Of a stretch of DNA of 64,000 bases, positions 25,871 to 33,446 are shown one piece after another; positions within the stretch are counted from its first letter, which is position 1; each line of letters opens with the position of its first letter. Location: NCBI RefSeq assembly GCF_030646925.1, contig NZ_JAUSKL010000038.1, positions 1 through 64,000 of the forward strand, given 5' to 3'. The stretch is from Candidatus Binatus sp. (GTDB lineage: Bacteria > Desulfobacterota > Binatia > Binatales > Binataceae). A model generated the notes under the pieces. The model made no database searches. It was not told the origin of the DNA and worked only from the letters and a program-made list of their open reading frames with translations. The position numbers and the translations under genes are program-made.

Positions 25871-26687
25871 CGCTTCGCGTAGTCCAGGTATGTCCGAAAA
25901 CGGCTATATTTTTCGCACGCGCCAAATCGAGCGTGCGATCGCATTCGAGAATCAGCGCGATGCCCGCTTCGATGCCGACCAGCGCGGCGCCGATCTCGCC
26001 AAGCAGATCGATCGTCGCGGGCCCTATTGCGGGGCGGTCGAAGCGGAGGTCCTGTCCGGGTTTGGCGGCTTTCGCGACGACGAGTCCCGCGCCGACCATC
26101 GCGGCTGCGCGCCTGAGCGCCCCGTCGGTGCCCTCGACAGCTTCGACCGCGGCCACGACCCCATCGCGAACCGCAACGGTCTGTCCGATATCGAAGCTGC
26201 CGAGTTGCCGCGCCACCGCGAATGCCAGATCGAGATCGCGCAGTTGCGCCTCGCTCGGCGCCGGGCCTGCGGCGATTCCGGCCGGCGCGAGCCAATGCTC
26301 GATCATCGGGACCGGATCGATCATGCGGATGCCTTCGCGCTCGACTTCGCGCGCGACGCCGCGGAGCACCGCGTCGTCACTGAAGCGTCCGATACTGGCG
26401 AGCATCGCGAGTGCGCGCGCATCGGGCGCGAATGAATCTTTGAGGCGCGCGCGCGAGATGCCGCCCGCCATCGCAGCTTCACTCACGCCGGCGCGGTTGA
26501 ACGCATCGATTATTTTTTGCAGCTCGCCGACTTTGATCCAGGTGACGTCATCGGCGATCGAGTCGATCGCGCGATCGCTTTCGTTGAGATGAGCCACTGC
26601 GATGACCTTGATTCCGCGTTTGCGCGCACCCGCTGCGACTTCGAGCGGAAAAACGCCGTTGCCCGCGATGAGCCCTAGCTTATTCAC
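25860..26687 (-). CDS. lpxI: UDP-2,3-diacylglucosamine pyrophosphatase, LpxI type
   Basis: A 275-residue DUF1009 protein starting NKLGLIAGNGVFPLEVAAGAR. It has VGELQKIIDAFNRAGVSEAA, MAGGISRARL, and the C-terminal LRFDRPAIGPATIDLL with Asp/Arg residues typical of the family. LpxI hydrolyses UDP-diacyl-GlcN to lipid X in bacteria lacking LpxH. It overlaps lpxA by 8 bases and the Gfo/Idh gene by 11. Lipid X made here is used by LpxB, encoded about 5 kb away. Confidence 0.94.
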   Translation of the reverse strand: MNKLGLIAGNGVFPLEVAAGARKRGIKVIAVAHLNESDRAIDSIADDVTWIKVGELQKIIDAFNRAGVSEAAMAGGISRARLKDSFAPDARALAMLASIGRFSDDAVLRGVAREVEREGIRMIDPVPMIEHWLAPAGIAAGPAPSEAQLRDLDLAFAVARQLGSFDIGQTVAVRDGVVAAVEAVEGTDGALRRAAAMVGAGLVVAKAAKPGQDLRFDRPAIGPATIDLLGEIGAALVGIEAGIALILECDRTLDLARAKNIAVFGHTWTTRSGDA

Positions 26688-27558
26688 GCTTGCGGCCGAC
26701 GACTCCGCGCTTCGAGTTGTTGATGAAATCTACGAGGCGCCGCACTTCGGGCAGGTCGCCGTATTCCTCGAGCGCTTTAGCGATAGCTTCCTCGCGGAGC
26801 AGCTTGGAAAAAAAGAGCATGCGGGTCGCGGACTTGATCGCAGAGATGGTCTCGGCGCTGAAGCCGCGGCGCTGCAAGCCGATTTCATTGACGCCGGCCA
26901 GGCGCGCGCGATCGCCGGCAACCATCGCAAACGGCGGCACGTCCTGCGCGACTTTCGCGCCCGCCGCGACCAGCGAGTATGCGCCGACGCGGCAGAACTG
27001 ATGCACGCCGCTCATGCCTTCGAGGTTGGCGAACTCCTCGATCACGCAATGGCCGCCGAGCTGAGTCGAGTTCACCAGGATGCAATGGTCGCCGATGAAG
27101 CAATCGTGCGCGATGTGCACGTAGGGCATCACCAGCACGTGATTGCCGATGAGCGTGCGCATCCCGCCGACTTCGGTGCCGCGATGAATCGACGTGAACT
27201 CGCGGATCGTGTTGTCGTCGCCGATTTCGAGCGTCGCGGGCTCGCCGTGGAATTTCAAATCGGGGGTTGCTGCGCCGACAACTGCGAAAGGAAAAATCCG
27301 GTTGCGCCGGCCGATCGTGGTGAGGCTGTCGATCACGACGTTCGGACCCACTACGGTGTCAGCGCCGATATTTACTGCTGGCCCAATCACCGCGCCGGGA
27401 CCGACATCAACGCTCGAGTCGATTTCAGCGCGCGGATCGATGACGGCTGAGGGATGGATTCGGCCCGCTATCGGACTTGCTCCTCGACTTCCATCGCAGA
27501 CAGTTCGGCCTGCGCAGCCAGCTCGTTTTCGACCTTGGCGGTGGCCTGCATCCGCCAC
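26680..27558 (-). CDS. lpxA: UDP-N-acetylglucosamine acyltransferase
   Basis: A left-handed beta-helix acyltransferase: hexapeptide repeats run from IHPSAVIDPRAEI to about residue 220, with the catalytic His in MPYVHIAHDCFIGDHC and the C-terminal alpha-helical domain (ATRMLFFSKLLREEAIAKAL). It is the first committed step of lipid A synthesis. The homologous region begins at about 27470, exactly where the fabZ stop lies. The only standard in-frame start before it is GTG 27558, which would overlap fabZ by 91 bases; ATA at 27471 (ATAG overlap) is the other reading. The start is therefore uncertain. Confidence 0.9.
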   Translation of the reverse strand: MADAGHRQGRKRAGCAGRTVCDGSRGASPIAGRIHPSAVIDPRAEIDSSVDVGPGAVIGPAVNIGADTVVGPNVVIDSLTTIGRRNRIFPFAVVGAATPDLKFHGEPATLEIGDDNTIREFTSIHRGTEVGGMRTLIGNHVLVMPYVHIAHDCFIGDHCILVNSTQLGGHCVIEEFANLEGMSGVHQFCRVGAYSLVAAGAKVAQDVPPFAMVAGDRARLAGVNEIGLQRRGFSAETISAIKSATRMLFFSKLLREEAIAKALEEYGDLPEVRRLVDFINNSKRGVVGRKRE

Positions 27559-27923
27559 AGCGGGCGGTGAAACTTGATGATGGTAACTTCCATGCGCAAC
27601 TGATCGCCGGGAATCACGCGGCGCCGAAAGCGAACTTTGTCGAGCCCGGTCAGCATGAAGAGCCGTTTCGGATCGCCGCCCACTTCGTTCAGCGCGAGAA
27701 TCGCCGCCGACTGCGCTAGCGCCTCGACAATCAACACGCCGGGCATCACGGGATGCTCAGGGAAATGGCCGGCGAAAAAGGGCTCGTTGAAGGTGACGTT
27801 CTTGAGCGTCATCACGCGGCCCTTTTCGAGCTTAAGGATTCGATCGACCAGCAGGAAGGGATAGCGATGCGGCAGCAGCCCGAGCACGCGCTGCAGCTCG
27901 GCGGCTCTTGCGTCGTCAGCCAT
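27468..27923 (-). CDS. fabZ: 3-hydroxyacyl-ACP dehydratase FabZ
   Basis: A 151-residue hotdog-fold dehydratase starting MADDARAAELQRVLGLLPHR. The catalytic His is in FFAGHFPEHPVMPGVLIVEA, and the Glu is in EALAQSAAILAL. HRYPFLLVDRI is the family N-terminal block. It dehydrates 3-hydroxyacyl-ACP in fatty acid synthesis and competes for the 3-hydroxyacyl-ACP used by LpxA. I start at ATG 27923; the longer open frame to 28142 overlaps skp. It follows skp by 8 bases. Confidence 0.95.
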   Translation of the reverse strand: MADDARAAELQRVLGLLPHRYPFLLVDRILKLEKGRVMTLKNVTFNEPFFAGHFPEHPVMPGVLIVEALAQSAAILALNEVGGDPKRLFMLTGLDKVRFRRRVIPGDQLRMEVTIIKFHRPLWRMQATAKVENELAAQAELSAMEVEEQVR

Positions 27924-27931
27924 CGGAGCAC

Positions 27932-28585
27932 TCACTTCGAGATCGTGGATCGTTTGGTGGCGGCCGAGCCGAAGTCCGACGGCGGGCGCGCTCCGGCCTG
28001 TTCGGCGCTGGAACGGGTGACTCCGCCGCCGCCCAATCCGACGCCGCCGCGCGTGGATTCGCCCAGCGTGCCGATCTGCACGTGCATCTGGTTGTAGCTG
28101 CGAATCAATTGATCGGTGACGTCGATGGCGGGGGTACCCCACAGGATCGATCCTTTTTCCATCACCATCGTGTAGCCGTCACGCTCGCCGATGGTGCGAA
28201 TCACTTGCGCGAGATCGTGGACAATTTTGGCGGTGATCTCATTGTCCTTGCGCTGCAGTTCGTCCTTGGAATCCTTGTAGTCGCGCTCGAAGTTCTTGAG
28301 CTTGGCGACGTATTGGTCCTGCAGCGATTGGCGCTGATCGGGATTCATCAGCATGCCTTTCTTCTCGATCTCGTCCTTGAGGGACTGGACCTCGTTCTGC
28401 TGCCGTTGCAGGCGCGATTCGAGGGTTTCGACGCGCCCCTGAAATTCGCCCTTGGCTTTTTTGCCGGCGTCGCACTCGTTGAGCGCCCGCTGCACGTCGA
28501 CGTATGCGAGCTTCACTTCGGCGCGTGCCGGGATTGCGGTCAATAACAGCGAAACCAACGCACCGATGAAAAACCGTTGCCTCAT
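27932..28585 (-). CDS. skp: Periplasmic chaperone Skp/OmpH
   Basis: About 217 residues with a signal peptide (MRQRFFIGALVSLLLTAIPA, cut near RAEVK). The mature start VKLAYVDVQRALNECDAGKKA is typical of Skp/OmpH, and a long charged coiled coil follows (residues about 50-145), rich in Lys, Glu and Gln. The C-terminal tail is Gly/Ser-rich and looks disordered. Skp escorts outer-membrane proteins to the Bam complex. It lies directly downstream of bamA on the same strand. I start at ATG 28585; the frame is open to 28666. Confidence 0.88.
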   Translation of the reverse strand: MRQRFFIGALVSLLLTAIPARAEVKLAYVDVQRALNECDAGKKAKGEFQGRVETLESRLQRQQNEVQSLKDEIEKKGMLMNPDQRQSLQDQYVAKLKNFERDYKDSKDELQRKDNEITAKIVHDLAQVIRTIGERDGYTMVMEKGSILWGTPAIDVTDQLIRSYNQMHVQIGTLGESTRGGVGLGGGGVTRSSAEQAGARPPSDFGSAATKRSTISK

Positions 28586-28726
28586 ACCGCGTGAAAAGCC
28601 TCCTGCCATTGAACGATCTTGCGCTTCAACACCGAAAGTGAATGATGCCTCAATCGCGAGCAACAAATCTACACGATTTGCGCCTCGGACGGCACCTGAG
28701 AATCGGCGCGCGTTCGAGGTCCACGC

Positions 28727-31114
28727 CTACAACGGCGCGCCAGCGCCGAACTCGAAGACGGTGGCGAGGTCGGCCGGCCGTGGATTGATCGGGAAGGCGA
28801 GGTCAACACCGATCGGCCCGAACGGCGACTTCCAGCGCACGCCGAATCCGTACGAAGCCTGCAAATCGGTGAGGTTCATCGAGTCGCGCAGCCGGAACGA
28901 ATTGCCCGCATCGGTGAAGACCACGCCGCGAATTCCGAGGCCCGAGAGAATCGGAAAGGTAATCTCGTTGCTGAAGATCAATTCCTTGCTGCCGCCGACC
29001 GTCTGCACGCTGATCGGCACGCCCGCCGAGTTGTACAGCGTTACCTGCGGCGCCACCGAATACAGTTGATAGCCGCGGATATCGCCGGAGCCGCCGAGAC
29101 CGCCCGGGAAGAACCGCTCGTATAGCGGCAGCTCACCCGCCGTGCCGCTATTGAGGTCGGTGCCGATGCCGAACGTGATGCCTTGCGATATCACCCACGA
29201 GCCGAAGGTCTGGCTCTTGATGAATGGATAGAAGTAGCGGCCGTGAAAGACGCCCTTGAGGAACGCCTCGCCGCCGCCGATACCGCCGATCTGCATATTG
29301 AGCGAGGCGATCGTGCCGGTGCGGGGATCGATCGGATTGTCCACCGTGAAGCGGCGAATCGACGGCGTAATCTGAGAAGTCTGCGTATAACCCTTGTAAC
29401 GGGCAATCTGGTAAGTCGTGAGCGGACTGAGTCCCGTGATGCCGATGCTCTGAAATGAATAGGCCAGGCCCGCGCTCACATCCTTGAGCGAGAACGGCCC
29501 GAGCTTCTTGAAGCCCAATTCAGTCAGCGGGTAGGTCGAATTCAACGTGAAGCCAGTCGAAGACCGGTTGAAGCTCAAAAAGTAGGTCTTGTTGGCGAAG
29601 AGCTGCACGCCGACGCCGAGCGGAATATCGAGGAACCACGGCTCCGTGTAGCTGATGCTGTAGTTCTGGAAGAGGAAGCCGATCTGCGCGTTCAGGATCA
29701 GCGATTCACCGCCGCCAAACAGATTGGTGTTGCCGAGGGTGAAGGTGCCGAATAGCGACTGGTAGCTGTCGAATCCGCCGGCGACGCGGAACGACGCGGT
29801 GTTGGTCTCGGTGACGGCTACGTCGAGATTGATCTTGTCGGGCTGGGACGACGGCGAAGTCGTGATCCGGGTGTCGCTGAAAAATCCCAAGCGATCGAGC
29901 CGCTGCTTCGAATAGCGGATGCCCTCGGCGGAATAAGGTTCCTGCTCCTGTACCTGGATTTCGCGCCGGATAACCTTGTCGGAGGTCTTGTTGTTGCCGG
30001 TGATATTGATGCGATCGATCAGGACTTCGTGGCCCGGATTGATGATGAAGGTGACGTTAATCGTTTTGGTGGTTTGATTGAGCTGAGTGCGCGGATCGAC
30101 GTTGACGTAGGCGTATCCGCGGTTCGAGTAGAAGTCCGACAGCGCGAGCACGTTGCGCTGCATCGCGGAGCCGCGAAACAACTCGCCTTTTTTGAGAGTG
30201 AGCAGCTTTCTTAATTCGCGCCGCGGATATTTCAGATTGCCCTCGACCGCGACCCGTCCGACGCGATACGGCTGGCCTTCATCGACGGTGATCACGATCG
30301 CGATATTATTGCCGTGGCGCTCGATTCGTGGCTGATCGATGTGGATGTTGAGGTAGCCGCTGTCGTAGTAGAACGCGGTCAGCCGATCGGTGTCGTCATT
30401 CAGCTTGGTCTGGTCGAGCGTGCCCCAACTGGTGAAGGAACTGAGAATCGGCAGGTGGGTCTTGGTCTGCATGTTCGCGCGCAGCGTGCTCGCTGAAAAT
30501 GCTTTGTTGCCTTCGAACTTGATGTCCGAGACTTCAACCTTTGGACCCTCGACCACGTCGAACTCGCCGAACGCGGTGTTGTCGGGCTGCAGGATTGGCT
30601 TGAAGGTCACCTTGGCGTCGAGATAGCCCATCGCCTGGTAGATCTGCGTGACGCCATTGATCGTTTCCTTGACCGCGGTGGGATCGAGGATCGCGCCGGG
30701 ATGGATCTTGGTCGCGGTGACGACCTTGTCGTCATTGAAGCGAATCGCCTTCATCCCGTAAAACTTGACGTCGGTGATCTGCGGCCGCTCCTTGACCTGG
30801 TAAACGAGAATAATCGAGCCGTTCGGCTGGGCGATTTTTTTAACTCCGACGTTGTCGAAGAAGCCCATCTTGTAGATCGACTTGATGTCCTGATCGACGG
30901 CGGCGGCGTCGAGCGGCTGGCCGGCCTGCTGCGTGATGTGGATGAGGATCGCGTCGTCCTCGACGCGCTGGTTACCTGCAATCTCGACCTTCGAGACGAT
31001 CGGTTTGCCCTGGGCGAGGGCGATCGCCGTGAAGAAGACGGCCGCCAGCATCGACGCGATTGCGAAGCTGGCGGGCACGCATTTTGATCGCGCGCATAAC
31101 TTTCCCACTCTCAC
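28727..31114 (-). CDS. bamA: Outer membrane protein assembly factor BamA
   Basis: A 795-residue Omp85 protein. A signal peptide covers residues 1-36, then five POTRA domains (about 37-380; first motif VSKVEIAGNQRVEDDAILIH) and a C-terminal 16-strand barrel. The family loop RGY is in GGLGGSGDIRGYQLYSV and the ending is GFGVRWKSPFGPIGVDLAF. It inserts beta-barrel proteins in the outer membrane. The very last residues read FEFGAGAPL, with Leu in place of the usual terminal aromatic residue. It lies between lolD and skp. Confidence 0.96.
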   Translation of the reverse strand: MRVGKLCARSKCVPASFAIASMLAAVFFTAIALAQGKPIVSKVEIAGNQRVEDDAILIHITQQAGQPLDAAAVDQDIKSIYKMGFFDNVGVKKIAQPNGSIILVYQVKERPQITDVKFYGMKAIRFNDDKVVTATKIHPGAILDPTAVKETINGVTQIYQAMGYLDAKVTFKPILQPDNTAFGEFDVVEGPKVEVSDIKFEGNKAFSASTLRANMQTKTHLPILSSFTSWGTLDQTKLNDDTDRLTAFYYDSGYLNIHIDQPRIERHGNNIAIVITVDEGQPYRVGRVAVEGNLKYPRRELRKLLTLKKGELFRGSAMQRNVLALSDFYSNRGYAYVNVDPRTQLNQTTKTINVTFIINPGHEVLIDRINITGNNKTSDKVIRREIQVQEQEPYSAEGIRYSKQRLDRLGFFSDTRITTSPSSQPDKINLDVAVTETNTASFRVAGGFDSYQSLFGTFTLGNTNLFGGGESLILNAQIGFLFQNYSISYTEPWFLDIPLGVGVQLFANKTYFLSFNRSSTGFTLNSTYPLTELGFKKLGPFSLKDVSAGLAYSFQSIGITGLSPLTTYQIARYKGYTQTSQITPSIRRFTVDNPIDPRTGTIASLNMQIGGIGGGEAFLKGVFHGRYFYPFIKSQTFGSWVISQGITFGIGTDLNSGTAGELPLYERFFPGGLGGSGDIRGYQLYSVAPQVTLYNSAGVPISVQTVGGSKELIFSNEITFPILSGLGIRGVVFTDAGNSFRLRDSMNLTDLQASYGFGVRWKSPFGPIGVDLAFPINPRPADLATVFEFGAGAPL

Positions 31115-31231
31115 TCAACCACACTGAAAACGGCGACCAACCTAGCCAATCGCGCGATCCATGTAAATCGTCCGCGAGCGAATCCGGCGTTGCGAGCACG
31201 TCTCATCGGCAGGCCCGCGCGGACTGGATTG

Positions 31232-31963
31232 TCAGGCGTTCGGTTCGTCGAACAATTTTCCTTCTTGCAGACGGAGTGCGCGGCCAACGCTGCGCATGAG
31301 CCGTTCGTTATGAGTTGCGATCACCAACGTGATGCCGAGCTCGCGATTGAGCCGGTGAAATAGCTCGTGAATTTCATCAGCGGTACGCGGATCCAAGTTG
31401 CCGGTCGGTTCATCGGCCAGCAGAAGCTTGGGCCGCAGCACGACCGCCCGCGCCACCGCGACCCGCTGCTGCTCGCCACCGGACAGTTCGGCGGGTCTGC
31501 GCGAGAGTTTGTCGCCGAGGCCGACCAGTTGCAACATCTCGGTGGCAATTCGAGCGGCCTGGTCGTCGGGCATCCGGCTGATCAATTCGGGCATCATGAC
31601 ATTTTCGAGCGCCGTAAAATCAGCCAGGAGATAGTGAAACTGAAACACGAAGCCGAGCTTCAGGTTGCGGAATTCGGCGAGCGATTTCTGATCGAGCGCG
31701 AACAAATCTTCGCCCTCAAAAAACACCTTGCCCGCAGTCGGAGCCTCGAGGCTGCCGATAATGTGCAGCAGCGTCGATTTGCCGGTGCCGGACTCGCCGA
31801 CGATCGCGATCTCTTCGCCCGCCTGCACCGAAAGATCGAGCCCGCGGAGCACGCGAATCTCGCGGCCCGCATCGTAGAAGGTTTTGTCGAGGCCGCGCAC
31901 CTCGATCAGCGGCTGCGCAGTGTTCGCGATTCGCGCCGCGGCCGGCCCGCGCGCCTTACTCAT
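31232..31963 (-). CDS. lolD: Lipoprotein-releasing system ATPase LolD
   Basis: A 243-residue ABC ATPase. Walker A is [20 protein letters not shown], the signature is [19 protein letters not shown], and Walker B is [17 protein letters not shown] with the H-loop [12 protein letters not shown]. Its pairing with a LolC/E-type permease and its place upstream of bamA fit LolD. It powers detachment of lipoproteins from the inner membrane. It overlaps the permease by 8 bases. Confidence 0.94.
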   Translation of the reverse strand: MSKARGPAAARIANTAQPLIEVRGLDKTFYDAGREIRVLRGLDLSVQAGEEIAIVGESGTGKSTLLHIIGSLEAPTAGKVFFEGEDLFALDQKSLAEFRNLKLGFVFQFHYLLADFTALENVMMPELISRMPDDQAARIATEMLQLVGLGDKLSRRPAELSGGEQQRVAVARAVVLRPKLLLADEPTGNLDPRTADEIHELFHRLNRELGITLVIATHNERLMRSVGRALRLQEGKLFDEPNA

Positions 31964-33284
31964 AGCGAATCACCTCGACCGGGGAGAGCGAGCGCGCCTG
32001 CAAGGCCGGGTAAATCGAGGCGATCACGCAGAGCACAATCGTGGCCACCGCGACCAGCACGAAGTTGATCGGATAGAGCCGCACCGGCACTGCGCTCACC
32101 ATGAACAAATCGGCGGGCAGATGAATCAACTGGTACTTGCCGATCATGAATGACGTCAGGTAGCCCGCGCCGACGCCGATCACGGTGCCGATGATGCCGA
32201 GGGCGGCGCCCTCGCAGAGAAAAATCGAGGCGACCGAGGCGGCCCGCGCGCCCATCGCGCGCAGGATCGCGATCTCCTTGCGGCGTTCCATCACGACCAT
32301 CACCAGCGTTGCGATGATGTTGAACGCGGCGACCAGCACGATCAGCAGCAGCACCATGAAGTAGGTGAATTTTTCGAGTTTGAGCGCGGAGAAGAGCGGC
32401 GCGTTGGCCTGCGTCCAATCGTTCACCTGGAACTCAGGGCCGGCGATCGCCTCGATACGGCTGCGCAACGCGGGCGCGTCGAACATGTTGGTCAAGCGCA
32501 ATTCGAGGCCGCTCTCGAGCTGCGGATCGTCGGCGAGCAGTGTGCGTCCATCTTTCAGCGCGACGAACACCAGCGACGAATCGAATTCGTACATGCCTGA
32601 GTGAAAATAGCCGGCCACCACGAAGCGCTTGAGCCGCGGCGGCCCGATTCCCGCGCCGAGACTCGCGGGCGAGATGAGTATCACCGGGTCGCCGGGCTGG
32701 ATGCCGAGTTCCATCGCGAGCGATCGGCCGATGATCGCGCCGGGCAACTCGACTTCGCGCTTGGCGCCGTGATCGACGATCGTAACTTTGTGCATCGTCT
32801 CGAGACCGGCGAGACTGCCGCGCTCGAGCGTGTCCTTGAGTTCCTTCAGCACCGGATTCGCGTGCGGCTCGAGCGCGCGCAATACTCCGCCGGAGACATA
32901 ACCGGGCGTCCCGGCCGCGGTGCTCGACACCGCCATCACCTGCGACGTAACGAAAGGCGCCGTCGCCGCAATTTCGGGGATCGCGGCGAGCTTGCTCGCA
33001 AGGTCACTGGGATTCCAGACGTGTCCGTCGGTGCGCTCGATGGTGATTTGCGGAGTGAAGGCGAGCAGCCGATTGCGCAGATCTTCCTGGAATCCGCTCA
33101 TCACGGAGAGCGCGACGGTCAGGGTAAAAGTGCCGAGCGTAACCCCCGCGAGCGAAATGATCGCGATCAGTGAAACGAAGCGCTCGCGGCGGCGCGCGCG
33201 CAGGTAACGCAGTCCTATCAGGAATTCGAAGCGCAACGCGTTACCATTCCACCGAGGCGGCCGGGATGGCGCGCCCTTGCGCAT
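31956..33284 (-). CDS. lolC: Lipoprotein-releasing permease LolC/LolE
   Basis: About 442 residues: one N-terminal span (around LIAIISLAGVTLGTFTLTVA), a large periplasmic domain, and three C-terminal spans (YFMVLLLIVLVAAFNIIATL and following). The start of the conserved region, RFEFLIGLRYLRARRRERF, is typical of LolC/E. VVMERRKEIAILRAMGA is the FtsX-like motif. It forms the lipoprotein extraction channel with LolD. Starts TTG 33293 and ATG 33284 lie upstream of the conserved region; TTG 33236 also fits. The divergent secretin gene begins about 160 bases away. Confidence 0.92.
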   Translation of the reverse strand: MRKGAPSRPPRWNGNALRFEFLIGLRYLRARRRERFVSLIAIISLAGVTLGTFTLTVALSVMSGFQEDLRNRLLAFTPQITIERTDGHVWNPSDLASKLAAIPEIAATAPFVTSQVMAVSSTAAGTPGYVSGGVLRALEPHANPVLKELKDTLERGSLAGLETMHKVTIVDHGAKREVELPGAIIGRSLAMELGIQPGDPVILISPASLGAGIGPPRLKRFVVAGYFHSGMYEFDSSLVFVALKDGRTLLADDPQLESGLELRLTNMFDAPALRSRIEAIAGPEFQVNDWTQANAPLFSALKLEKFTYFMVLLLIVLVAAFNIIATLVMVVMERRKEIAILRAMGARAASVASIFLCEGAALGIIGTVIGVGAGYLTSFMIGKYQLIHLPADLFMVSAVPVRLYPINFVLVAVATIVLCVIASIYPALQARSLSPVEVIRYE

Positions 33285-33446
33285 CCGCGCCAAATGGGTC
33301 TAACTCGAAAGTCCATTGAATCAAAGCAGGTTGGCTTTCGTCATAGTCGCCGAGCGTCGGCGCATTTGCAATATCACGCGGTTGCGGAGCCGCGCGACGC
33401 TGAAATAAGCTCACGAAGTTTACACGAAACTGCGGAGGAAGCTCGC

